49,843 nt of DNA. It comes from Micromonospora sp. MP36. Lineage in GTDB: Bacteria; Actinomycetota; Actinomycetes; Mycobacteriales; Micromonosporaceae. The notes beneath the pieces are model-generated. The model made no database searches. It was not told where the DNA came from and worked only from the letters and a program-made list of their open reading frames with translations. Location: positions 1 through 49,843 of the forward strand of contig NZ_VSFA01000052.1 in assembly GCF_008119785.1 (NCBI RefSeq), given 5' to 3'. Both the position numbers and the translations under genes were made by a program. This document shows positions 1 to 7,073 of the stretch, piece after piece; within the stretch, counting starts at the first letter, position 1; every line of letters begins with the position of its first letter.

Positions 1-72
1 GGCGACGAGGTGGTCGGCGGTCGCGCGCAGCGCCCGGGCCAGCCAGTCACGGGGTCGTCGGGGCGGCCGCAC
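1..72 (-). CDS. partial gene downstream of the tail tube gene, cut by window edge
   Basis: A reading frame begins at a GTG (start 72) inside the 3' end of the tube gene and runs off the left edge. The visible residues end in DWLARALRATADHLVA, which look like an amphipathic, coding-like helix. A second possible start, the GTG overlapping the tube stop codon (48-50), opens a different frame whose residues look less natural. Position suggests the next component of the injection-system locus. Product unknown; too short to assign. Confidence 0.35.
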   Translation of the reverse strand, partial: MRPPRRPRDWLARALRATADHLVA

Positions 73-529
73 TGCCGGACTCCAGTTCCAGCCCCTCGTA
101 CGCCAGGGTCAGCGCCTCGATGGCGATCTCCTGGGCGAGGGTGTTCAGGTGCGCGCCCCGCCACCGGGTGGGCCACGCGTTGATCATGTTCCAGCGCAGC
201 ACCTCGGCGGTGCCGGCCGGGTCGAGCAGCACCACCGAGACGTTGCGCCGGCTCACCGTCCCCTTCGCCGCCGCGTTCACCCAGTCCCACAGCTCGCGCG
301 ACGAGGTGAGCCCGAAGCGGAGCGTGACCGGGGCATACTCGACCTGCCCGGGGACGGCCCGGATCCGCTCGTTGCCGGCCTCCCGGTAGGCCAGCGACGG
401 GATGTTCACCTCGAAGCCGCTGACCTCGGTGAAGTGCCCGTTGGTGATCCCGTTGATGAGCAGCTTGAAGTGGTACGCCCGGTAGGGGTCGACGGGGGCG
501 CCCGGCTGCGGGGTGGCCGTGGTCGGCAT
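47..529 (-). CDS. phage-tail-like tube protein (gp19/Hcp-like) of a contractile injection system
   Basis: This 160-residue protein reads as a T4 gp19-like tail tube subunit. It has an N-terminal FKLLINGITNGHFTEVSGFE, a central RFGLTSSRELWDWVN and a C-terminal segment rich in beta strands. Family members stack as hexameric rings to form the inner tube that a contracting sheath drives through a target membrane. The start has a GGAGG ribosome site ending 5 bases upstream, inside the end of the sheath gene, and the two genes are 1 base apart. Sheath followed directly by tube is the usual eCIS or contractile-phage order. The length is normal for the family. It could belong to a defective prophage, but no capsid or terminase genes are visible. 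Confidence 0.85.
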   Translation of the reverse strand: MPTTATPQPGAPVDPYRAYHFKLLINGITNGHFTEVSGFEVNIPSLAYREAGNERIRAVPGQVEYAPVTLRFGLTSSRELWDWVNAAAKGTVSRRNVSVVLLDPAGTAEVLRWNMINAWPTRWRGAHLNTLAQEIAIEALTLAYEGLELESGSAAAPTTP

Positions 530-530
530 G

Positions 531-1748
531 TCAGCCTCCGATCGTCTCGGTCTCGGTGCCGCCAGCCCACTGGCTCAGCTTGAACACCACGAACTCCGCC
601 GGCTTGACCACCGCGATGCCGATGTGCGCGACCACCATGCCGGCGTCGCGGACGTCGGCCGGGTTGGTCTCCTCGTCGCACTTGACGAAGAACGCCTCCT
701 CCGGCGTACGCCCGAGCAGCGCGCCGTCGCGCCACACCCGGGTGAGGAACGCCCCGATGTCCCGCCGGATCGAGCGCCAGAGCGTGTAGTCGTTCGGCTC
801 GAAGACCATCCACCGGGTGCCGTTGGCGATGGCCTGCTCGATGGCGATGGAGAGCCGCCGCACGTTCAGGTAGCGCCACTCGCTGGCCTCGGCGGCGAGC
901 GTCCGGGCGCCCCAGAGCCGGATGCCCTCCCCGGCGAAGTAGCGGATCACGTTGACGCCCTTGGGGTTGAGCACGTCGTGCTCGGGGCGGGTGACCAGAC
1001 AGGCCAGGTCGACGGCGCCGCGTACCGGCTCGTTCGCCGGGGCCTTGTGCACGCCGCGCAACGCGTCGGTGCGGGCCCAGATGCCGGCCACGTGCCCGCT
1101 GGGCGGGGTGAGCACCAGTTCGCCGCTGAGCGGGTCGCGTACTCGGATCCAGGGGAAGTAGAAGGTGGCGAAGTCCGACTGTCGGGGCCGGTACGCGGTT
1201 GGCCCGTCGTCGTCGGCGGGTTTCGGCGTACCCTCGGTGGGCTTGCCGGGCGGCTTGCCCGGCGTGGCGACCCGGGTGAGCCCGGAGATGTCGTCGACGT
1301 CCGGCGGCGGGTCGCAGATCGCCACCATGGTGCGCAGCCGCTCGGCCATGCTGATCAGCGCCTCGTGGGACACCGGGTCGTGGTAGCCGGGGGCGGCGAG
1401 GATGGAGATCTCGTCGACGGCCTCCAGCAGTTGCAGCCCGCTGCGCCGCCCGCCGGTGCCGGTGAGCTGGCCGCCCTCGCCGACGTTGACCACCCAGCAG
1501 CGGGTGCCGCCGTTGTCGAGGAAGCCGAACACCGCCCGCGCGAGGGGCGTGCTCGCCAGGTCCGCGCCGTCGGCGTACAGCCGGAGGAACTCCGACCAGC
1601 TGTTCACCGCGAGCGCCTGGTCGACGTGGGCGGTGCGGTTCGGCGCGACCCCGACGAAGGCGGCGGTGCTGGTGCCGACCGGCCCGATCGGGCGGGCGCC
1701 GCTGGGCACCTCCTCGACGTAGATGCCGGGGGAGAAGTAGGTGGGCAT
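531..1748 (-). CDS. contractile tail sheath protein
   Basis: This 405-residue protein is the outer sheath whose contraction powers injection. It begins with the family signature YFSPGIYVEEVPSGARPIGP followed by STAAFVGVAP. It ends in the conserved C-terminal region ending KLSQWAGG, the arm that links neighbouring sheath subunits. A strong AAGGAGG site lies 4 bases before the ATG. The gene is shorter than many phage sheaths, as is usual for simple actinobacterial eCIS sheaths. It sits between the Pvc16-like gene and the tube gene on the same strand, so the three are probably co-transcribed and made in large amounts. Family assignment is secure. Whether the particle is secreted or acts inside the cell cannot be read from the sequence. 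Confidence 0.88.
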   Translation of the reverse strand: MPTYFSPGIYVEEVPSGARPIGPVGTSTAAFVGVAPNRTAHVDQALAVNSWSEFLRLYADGADLASTPLARAVFGFLDNGGTRCWVVNVGEGGQLTGTGGRRSGLQLLEAVDEISILAAPGYHDPVSHEALISMAERLRTMVAICDPPPDVDDISGLTRVATPGKPPGKPTEGTPKPADDDGPTAYRPRQSDFATFYFPWIRVRDPLSGELVLTPPSGHVAGIWARTDALRGVHKAPANEPVRGAVDLACLVTRPEHDVLNPKGVNVIRYFAGEGIRLWGARTLAAEASEWRYLNVRRLSIAIEQAIANGTRWMVFEPNDYTLWRSIRRDIGAFLTRVWRDGALLGRTPEEAFFVKCDEETNPADVRDAGMVVAHIGIAVVKPAEFVVFKLSQWAGGTETETIGG

Positions 1749-1770
1749 CGGTCCTCCTTGAGGAGACGGC

Positions 1771-2451
1771 TCAGTCGGGGGCGCAGACGATGACGAGGTC
1801 GGGGTCGGCGGGATCGAGGTCGGCGGTGAGGGTGCGGCCCCGGCCGACCAGCCGGACCCGGACCGGCCGGCCGGGGTCGTCGGGGTCGTGCGGGACGCCG
1901 ACCAGCCGGAACCGGCCGGCGTGGTCGGTCTCCGTGGCGTACGGGGTGCCGACCAGCTCGACCCGCATGGCGGCGAGCGGTTGCCGCTCCGGCCCGACCA
2001 CCCGGCCGTCGAGGGTGCGCATGTCCAGCTGGCGCAGCCGCAGCGGGTGCCGCACCGGCGGCGCGGGCGGCCGCGGCCGGGCGATCTGCGCGGGCACGTC
2101 GACCAGCAGCGCCGGCCGGGGCGCCACGCCGAACGCCCGCCACAGGGCGGGGTCGCCGGCGGTCAGCACCACCTCCGGCGCGCCGGCCGTCGCGGCGGCG
2201 GCGAGCACCCGGTCCAGCGCGGGCAGCGCGGCCGGTCCGGCGCCGCTGACCAGCAGCCGGACCACGAACCGGTACGGTTCGCGCGCCCCGCCGCTGCCCA
2301 TGGTCTGCCGCGCCGGCCGCAGCTCCAGCGGCCAGACGGTCAGTCCGTCCGCCGGCTCGTCGCGGGGCGGGCCGACCGGGACGGGGTCGCCCGCCGCCCC
2401 GGTCAGCCAGGCCGCCAGGTCGGCGACGGCCGCCTCGATCGCACCGGTCAT
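1771..2451 (-). CDS. Pvc16-like (DUF4255-type) baseplate/cap protein with a C-terminal beta domain
   Basis: This 226-residue protein starts with an ATGA overlap with the upstream membrane-protein gene. The N-terminal part (about residues 1-130) has the position and character of the Pvc16/DUF4255 N-terminal domain found beside eCIS sheath genes, with a long strand-turn-strand core and a PxLLVDVP-like edge. About residues 140-226 contain VVGPERQPLAAMRVELVG and DHAGRFRLVGVP, the spacing of a carboxypeptidase-regulatory-like (transthyretin-like) beta sandwich. Its expected role is tail capping or baseplate assembly. Assignment leans on neighbourhood and overall pattern and is weaker than for sheath and tube. 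Confidence 0.55.
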   Translation of the reverse strand: MTGAIEAAVADLAAWLTGAAGDPVPVGPPRDEPADGLTVWPLELRPARQTMGSGGAREPYRFVVRLLVSGAGPAALPALDRVLAAAATAGAPEVVLTAGDPALWRAFGVAPRPALLVDVPAQIARPRPPAPPVRHPLRLRQLDMRTLDGRVVGPERQPLAAMRVELVGTPYATETDHAGRFRLVGVPHDPDDPGRPVRVRLVGRGRTLTADLDPADPDLVIVCAPD

Positions 2452-3056
2452 CGCGGCGGGGTCCCCTGGATCCGGTACGCGATGGCCTCGTTCCACACGT
2501 GCGGGTAGACGCCGATCTCGAAGTACCGGGTGAACCCGTTGATCGGCGCGTTGGTGCGGTCGTGCCAGAGCAGCCACACCGGGGCGATCGTGAACAGCAC
2601 GTAGTTGAGCACGACCAGCGGCAGGTAGAGCGGCCCGAGCAGCCGGGCCTGGAGGATGTGCACGTCCTCGTGCCGCTGGATGCCCGGGCTGGACCCGGCG
2701 CAGACCGTGCCGATGGTGGTGGCGTACCGGGGCGAGACCCCCTCGACCACGTTGACCCGGCCGCTGGCGGCGGAGACGACCCGGTCGAGCTGGTGCCCGA
2801 ACACCAGGTGCAGGGCCAGGTAGATCGCCCCGACCACCGTGTTGAGCAGGCTCCAGGTGTGATCGACCACGAAGAGGAAGATCCCCTTCGGATCCGCGCC
2901 GTAGCTGCCGGCCGCGGCGACCGCCCAGCCGAAGGGCGCGCCGACGAGCAGTCCGACCACCGCGCCGATCACCAGGCCGAGGGTGCCGCCGGCCCACTGG
3001 CCGAGCAGGGCGCCGAGGACGATGTGGACGGCGGCGCTGACGATGCCGAAGACCAT
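2448..3056 (-). CDS. polytopic membrane protein with an HExxHxxQ motif, eCIS-associated
   Basis: I do not recognise this 202-residue family by name. Residues 1-50 form one or two membrane segments with glycine-zipper-like spacing. A second hydrophobic part spans about 66-90 and a third about 140-164. Between them H129-E130-D-V-H133-I-L-Q136 makes a perfect HExxHxxQ motif, and N189-E190-A191 further on could supply a third metal ligand. Known eCIS loci often encode soluble DUF4157 proteins carrying HExxHxxQ, so a membrane-embedded relative is plausible, but I infer this from the motif alone. The gene is 15 bases from the small membrane gene upstream and overlaps the Pvc16-like gene downstream, so it belongs to the same transcript. 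The ATG is preceded by GGAGGTGACC. Confidence 0.6.
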   Translation of the reverse strand: MVFGIVSAAVHIVLGALLGQWAGGTLGLVIGAVVGLLVGAPFGWAVAAAGSYGADPKGIFLFVVDHTWSLLNTVVGAIYLALHLVFGHQLDRVVSAASGRVNVVEGVSPRYATTIGTVCAGSSPGIQRHEDVHILQARLLGPLYLPLVVLNYVLFTIAPVWLLWHDRTNAPINGFTRYFEIGVYPHVWNEAIAYRIQGTPPR

Positions 3057-3071
3057 CTCCGGTCACCTCCC

Positions 3072-3416
3072 TCAGACCCACGAGCGGATGTAGCGGGGCT
3101 CGCGTCCCTGCGCGAGCTGGGTGGGCGACGCGCTGGTCGCCTGCCGGTTGCCCGGCGGCAGCTGGTTGACGCCGAGCGCGGCGGAGAAGATGACCAGCCC
3201 GTTGAAGAACGCGACGATCCACTTCTCCGGGCCGGCGTCGTCGGCGAACGCCGCGGTGAGGTACGACAGCGCCAGGGCCATCCCCAGCGCGATCCACTTG
3301 CGCGCCTTGTCGCCGTTCGGGCCGATCAGGCCGCCGACGACGTTGGTGGCCAGCAGGGTGGCGGCGGTGGCGCCGGTCAGGGTGCCCAGGGCGGCAAAGG
3401 TGAAGAGATCGTTCAC
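3072..3416 (-). CDS. small membrane protein at the head of the eCIS gene group
   Basis: This 114-residue protein starts at a GTG with GGGAG upstream. It has three hydrophobic stretches, about residues 5-30, 40-60 and 66-86, followed by a polar C-terminal tail of about 28 residues. Size and layout resemble phage holins and other small tail-locus membrane proteins, but I see no signature that settles this. It is the first gene of the five-gene minus-strand run leading into the sheath and tube, and probably opens that transcript. It could anchor the particle at the membrane or help its release; both ideas are inference. Confidence 0.6.
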   Translation of the reverse strand: MNDLFTFAALGTLTGATAATLLATNVVGGLIGPNGDKARKWIALGMALALSYLTAAFADDAGPEKWIVAFFNGLVIFSAALGVNQLPPGNRQATSASPTQLAQGREPRYIRSWV

Positions 3417-3516
3417 GGCGATCTCCCTTCGGGATGGTGCGGTGGTGCGGTCGGGGTGGGTGGTGCGGCGGCCGAATGGTGCGGGTTGGGCCGCCCAGGG
3501 TGGCGGGTCGCGCCGG

Positions 3517-4350
3517 TCAGACCGGCCCCGGATGGTCGGCCGGGGTCGTCGGCGCGGGGGTGGTGGCGGTGGGGGCGGCGGCGACCGGGCCGCGCGGGCG
3601 CCGGAGCAGGAGTACGACGACCCCGGCGACCAGCAGCAGGACGACCACCCCGCCGACGATCAGGAGCCAGGGGAAGGAGCGGCTGGAGGCCGGGGCGGCC
3701 GCGGCGGACGGCGTCGTCGGCACCTCGGCGACGGCCCGCAGCTCCGCGGGTTTGGGCTGGTTGGCGATCAGCTTCCAGCTCACCGACCGGCCGACGAGCG
3801 TGCCGTTGGTCTCGATCACCCGACCGGGGAAGGTCACCGATATGTCGATCGACATCGACTGCAGTGCCTTCTGCTGGGTCTGCGGGTCGTACTGGGTCGC
3901 TTTCTCACCGTATTTGGTGGGGTCCAGCGAGAGAGTGAAGCGATGGAGATCGCCGTCCCGGGCCAGATTCACGCCCGCGCTGTTGAAATGCGACAGCGGC
4001 TTTTCGTGATAGGAGATCAGAACGCCGTAGGACTTGTCGTTGTCGTACGAGGTCTCGTCTCCGGGAGGTAGCGCGGGGAGGCTCCGCCGGAGTTCGGCGA
4101 AGGCTGCCGGTACGTTGTTCCGCCACCGCTTGAACGCAGGCCATCTGGGGTCGAGCGGGGTGAGCACCGGCCCGGGGTCCACCGACGTGAGCTCGGCTTT
4201 GTCGACGGTCAGCAGGAGTTGGCCGGTGACCGTGTCGTCGCTGGTCACGGTCAGCCCCAGGTTGAGCTGCGTGCAGCCGGTCAGCGCCGCCACGAGGGCG
4301 AGACACACCGCGAGGCGGAAGGGCCGGCCGCGGGGAAGTCTCGTATTCAT
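3517..4350 (-). CDS. LppM/DUF3153-like lipoprotein with C-terminal membrane anchor
   Basis: The 277-residue product begins with a lipoprotein signal peptide: positive residues, a hydrophobic run, and the lipobox LTGC with the lipidated cysteine at residue 26. The following LNLGLTVTSDDTVTGQLLLT and its beta-rich continuation match the LppM (DUF3153) pattern. A Pro/Ala-rich spacer leads to a second hydrophobic segment near the C-terminus (GGVVVLLLVAGVVVLLL) and a basic tail, so the protein would be held in the membrane at both ends. LppM-type proteins are envelope lipoproteins of actinobacteria; the molecular role is poorly defined. I chose the ATG at 4350 over the in-frame GTG at 4377 because the latter lies inside a likely -10/operator. 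It is about 100 bases upstream of the eCIS genes and may or may not belong with them. Confidence 0.72.
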   Translation of the reverse strand: MNTRLPRGRPFRLAVCLALVAALTGCTQLNLGLTVTSDDTVTGQLLLTVDKAELTSVDPGPVLTPLDPRWPAFKRWRNNVPAAFAELRRSLPALPPGDETSYDNDKSYGVLISYHEKPLSHFNSAGVNLARDGDLHRFTLSLDPTKYGEKATQYDPQTQQKALQSMSIDISVTFPGRVIETNGTLVGRSVSWKLIANQPKPAELRAVAEVPTTPSAAAAPASSRSFPWLLIVGGVVVLLLVAGVVVLLLRRPRGPVAAAPTATTPAPTTPADHPGPV

Positions 4351-4362
4351 GGGCACAGTGTG

Positions 4363-4378
4363 TGTGATCGCTATCACA
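4363..4378. promoter_or_regulatory. TGTGA-N6-TCACA palindrome over the lipoprotein promoter
   Basis: The 16-bp sequence TGTGATCGCTATCACA has 6-bp perfect arms and matches the CRP/FNR-family consensus TGTGA-N6-TCACA. Read on the minus strand, a TTGTGA hexamer 17 bases from TATGTG could be the -35 and -10, with the palindrome covering the -10 and start point. That placement suggests repression of the lipoprotein gene. A GntR-type regulator is an alternative owner of the site. Confidence 0.55.
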
Positions 4379-4479
4379 TACAGCAGTCAGCGATCAGTCA
4401 CAAGGCTGTCGCCGATCTTACCGGCCGCTTCTCCCATTCGGCCGACCCCGAAAATCCGGGCGATCGATATTCTGAAAGG

Positions 4480-4509
4480 TTGACCATTTCGCAGTTTCCG
4501 CGGTGATCC
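4480..4509 (+). promoter_or_regulatory. weak candidate promoter for the phosphotransferase gene
   Basis: TTGACC and TGATCC separated by 18 bases lie in a locally AT-richer stretch about 130 bases before the next plus-strand start. The -10 match is poor. The rest of the 287-base interval between the lipoprotein and phosphotransferase starts shows no convincing gene. Confidence 0.25.
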
Positions 4510-4637
4510 TTTGCGCCGCGTCAGGTATGTCTGGCGGGCGTGGGAACGCGGGGGACGTCCCTCCGGAAGTCGGTTGCCCACGCCGGGACCGGCAGTGAGG
4601 ATGCCGGGATGAGCCGACAGCACGAGGCTTCGTACCG

Positions 4638-5534
4638 GTGACGGTGCGACCCGTCCCCCCGATCGACGTGGCGCTGGTGCGTCGGCTGGTCGCCAGCCAG
4701 TTTCCCCGCTGGGCCGACCTCCCGGTCCGGCCGGTCGCGGTCGGTGGCTGGGACAACCGCACCTTCCACCTGGGCGACGAGATGACGGTGCGCCTGCCCA
4801 GCGCCGCGGGGTACGTGCCCCAGGTGGCGAAGGAGCAGCGGTGGCTGCCGGTCCTCGCGCCCCGGCTGCCGCTGCCGGTGCCCAGCCCGCTGGCCGAGGG
4901 GAAGCCCGGCGCGGGCTACCCGTACCCCTGGTCGGTCCACCGCTGGATCGAGGGCGAGACCGCCACCGCCGCGCGGATCGGCGACCCGATCCGGTTCGCC
5001 ACCGACCTCGCCGGCTTCCTCACCGCCCTGCACCGCACCGAGCCGGCTGGCGGCCCGCCGGCCGGCGCGCACAGCGCGTTCCGGGGCGCCCCGCTGGCCA
5101 CCTACGACGGGGAGACCCGACGGGCGGTCGAGCTGCTCGGCGACCGGATCCCGACCGACACCGTGAACCGGATCTGGGCCACCGCGATGCGGTCGACCTG
5201 GACCCGCCCGCCGGTCTGGTTCCACGGCGACGTCGCCTGGGGCAACCTGCTCGTACGGGACGGCCGGCTGGCCGCGGTCATCGACTTCGGCTGCTGCGGG
5301 ATGGGCGACCCGGCCTGCGACCTGGCCATCGCCTGGACGCTGCTGGCGGGCCCGAGCCGGGCGGCGTTCCGCGCCACTCTCGGCGTGGACGACGCGACCT
5401 GGGCCCGCGGGCGGGGCTGGGTGCTCTGGAAGGCCCTCATCACCCTCGACAATCCCGACCCGGTCCGCGCCGCCGAGGCCCGGCAGATGCTCGACGCCGT
5501 CCTCACCGAGTACGCCGAATCCACGGGGGAGTGA
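4638..5534 (+). CDS. aminoglycoside phosphotransferase (APH) family kinase
   Basis: This 298-residue protein has the APH/choline-kinase fold. The N-lobe glycine loop region is GGWDNRTFHLG. The catalytic Brenner motif is HGDVAWGNLL, with H196, D198 and N203, and the metal-binding segment is VIDFGCCGMGDPACDL. Members phosphorylate small hydroxyl- or amine-bearing substrates with ATP or GTP. Most chromosomal actinobacterial copies like this have unknown substrates, and the sequence does not show drug resistance. The start is a GTG with no obvious ribosome-binding site, so it could lie a few codons away. It stands alone between the divergent lipoprotein and the Nudix gene. Confidence 0.82.
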   Translation: MTVRPVPPIDVALVRRLVASQFPRWADLPVRPVAVGGWDNRTFHLGDEMTVRLPSAAGYVPQVAKEQRWLPVLAPRLPLPVPSPLAEGKPGAGYPYPWSVHRWIEGETATAARIGDPIRFATDLAGFLTALHRTEPAGGPPAGAHSAFRGAPLATYDGETRRAVELLGDRIPTDTVNRIWATAMRSTWTRPPVWFHGDVAWGNLLVRDGRLAAVIDFGCCGMGDPACDLAIAWTLLAGPSRAAFRATLGVDDATWARGRGWVLWKALITLDNPDPVRAAEARQMLDAVLTEYAESTGE

Positions 5535-5565
5535 GCGGCCGGGCGCGGCGTACTAGGTTGGCCGG

Positions 5566-5934
5566 ATGCACCCGATCGCCTGTGTCCTGCTGGTCGACCG
5601 CGCCGGCCGGCTGCTGCTGCAACTCCGCGACGCGCACGCCCCCCACCACCCGAACGTGTGGGGCCTGCCCGGCGGGCACTGGGAGCCGGGCGAAACCATC
5701 GAGGAGGCGGCGCTGCGCGAGCTGTGGGAGGAGACCGGCCTGCGGCCGGCGGGCCCGCTGCGGCTGGCGCAGCACGCCATTGTCTCCGTTCGTGAAAGAG
5801 GCCACTCGCCGCGGGTGAGCCCGGCCGCTGCGGCTGGTCCGGTCGCGGCGCACCATAGGTGGGTCGAGGCGGCGACGGGAGGCGGCGATGGCGTGGTGGG
5901 GCAGGGCCGGAGCACTCCGGCTCGGCGGGTCTGA
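5566..5934 (+). CDS. Nudix hydrolase, C-terminally truncated
   Basis: The first 65-70 residues are a good Nudix fold: IACVLLVDRAGRLLLQLRD, then the full Nudix box from GGHWEPGET to REL-WEETGL, which binds the metal that hydrolyses X-linked nucleoside diphosphates. After about residue 75 the sequence becomes low-complexity (SPAAAAGPVAAHH) and loses the helix and strands that normally complete the domain. The reading frame then overlaps the start of the FUSC gene by 47 bases. I read it as a truncated, possibly inactive copy whose 3' half was lost. A TAGGTT -10-like element 7 bases before the ATG suggests a leaderless transcript. Confidence 0.6.
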   Translation: MHPIACVLLVDRAGRLLLQLRDAHAPHHPNVWGLPGGHWEPGETIEEAALRELWEETGLRPAGPLRLAQHAIVSVRERGHSPRVSPAAAAGPVAAHHRWVEAATGGGDGVVGQGRSTPARRV

Positions 5935-7066
5935 CGCCACGCCGCGACCCCGAGCAGCCGTCCGGGAGGCCGTGGGGCGGCTGCGGCGCGGCTGGCTGCC
6001 GGCGCTCGAGGCGACCCTCGCCGCCACCGTCGCCTGGATCCTTGCCACCCGGCTGGTCGGCCACCCGCAGCCGTTCTTCGCACCGGCCGCCGCGCTGATC
6101 GTGCTCGGCCAGGCCCGCGGCCAACGGCTGCGCCGGGCCGTCGAGGTGGTGCTCGGGGTGGCCGCCGGGGTGCTCGTCGCCGACGTGGTCGTGCAGGCGC
6201 TCGGCCCGCACACCAGCTGGACCGTGTTCACCGTCATCCTGCTCACCGTGGCCCTCGCGGTGGCGGTGGGCGCCAGTTCCGTCACCGTGGTGCAGGCCGC
6301 CGTGTCCGCCCTCTACCTGGTGGTCGTGGCGCCGCCCACCGAGACGCTGGTCCCGTTCCGGTTCGTCGACGCGCTGATCGGTGGTGGGGTGGCCATCGTG
6401 GCGAGCCAGCTCATCGACGCCCGCCGCCCGCTCGCTCCGCTGGTCGCCGAGTTCCGGCACACCTTCGAGGAGTTGGCCGGGGTGCTCGACGAGATCGCGG
6501 CGGCGCTCGACCGGACCGACGACGAGGCGGCGCTGGCCGCGCTGGAGCGGGCCCGGCACGCCGACGCCGGGGTGGAACGGCTGCGCGGGGCGGTGCAGGC
6601 CGCCGGGGAGGCGCTCTGGCTCCATGTACGGCGCCGCCAGCATCTCGGGCGGCTGCGCTCGGTGGAGAGCTCGATCCGGCAGATCGACTACGCGGTGCGC
6701 AACGTGCGGGTGCTGGCTCGCGCCGCGGTCACCCTCACCCGGGGTCCGGCGCCGGTGCCAGCCGAGCTGGGGGCCGCCGTGCGGACCCTGGCCGAGGCGG
6801 TCCGCTCGGCCGGGGACGCGCTCGCCGCCGACCTGACCGGGCAGGACGAGATCGCCGACCGGCATGCCGAGCGGGTGGACGCGGCCGCGTTGGAGGCGGT
6901 CCGGTCGGCCGGCCGGCTCTTCACTCCGGGGCAGACGCTGCCCCTCGCCATGATCATCGGCCAGGTCCGGGCCACCGCGATCGACCTGATGCGCGGGGTC
7001 GGCGCCGACGACGACGCGTCGGTGCTCACCCGGGTCGACACGGCCGTCGCCGGGCCCCCGCACTGA
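5888..7066 (+). CDS. FUSC/aromatic-acid-exporter-like membrane protein
   Basis: This 392-residue protein has an N-terminal membrane half (about residues 38-165) of four to six hydrophobic helices, including ATLAATVAWILATRLVGHPQ and FFAPAAALIVLGQARGQRLR. A long helical cytoplasmic half follows, rich in Ala, Glu and Arg. This layout fits the FUSC/DUF939/ArAE group, which includes exporters of aromatic acids. The substrate is unknown. The ATG has GGGAGG 5 bases upstream, inside the degraded end of the Nudix gene. It converges with the esterase gene, with only 7 bases between stop codons and no visible terminator. Confidence 0.75.
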   Translation: MAWWGRAGALRLGGSDATPRPRAAVREAVGRLRRGWLPALEATLAATVAWILATRLVGHPQPFFAPAAALIVLGQARGQRLRRAVEVVLGVAAGVLVADVVVQALGPHTSWTVFTVILLTVALAVAVGASSVTVVQAAVSALYLVVVAPPTETLVPFRFVDALIGGGVAIVASQLIDARRPLAPLVAEFRHTFEELAGVLDEIAAALDRTDDEAALAALERARHADAGVERLRGAVQAAGEALWLHVRRRQHLGRLRSVESSIRQIDYAVRNVRVLARAAVTLTRGPAPVPAELGAAVRTLAEAVRSAGDALAADLTGQDEIADRHAERVDAAALEAVRSAGRLFTPGQTLPLAMIIGQVRATAIDLMRGVGADDDASVLTRVDTAVAGPPH

Positions 7067-7073
7067 CCCGCGC

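Noticed and set aside
4351..4377. GTG start at 4377 for the lipoprotein
   Set aside because: It lies inside the palindrome and putative -10, and would add nine residues before an otherwise ideal signal peptide.
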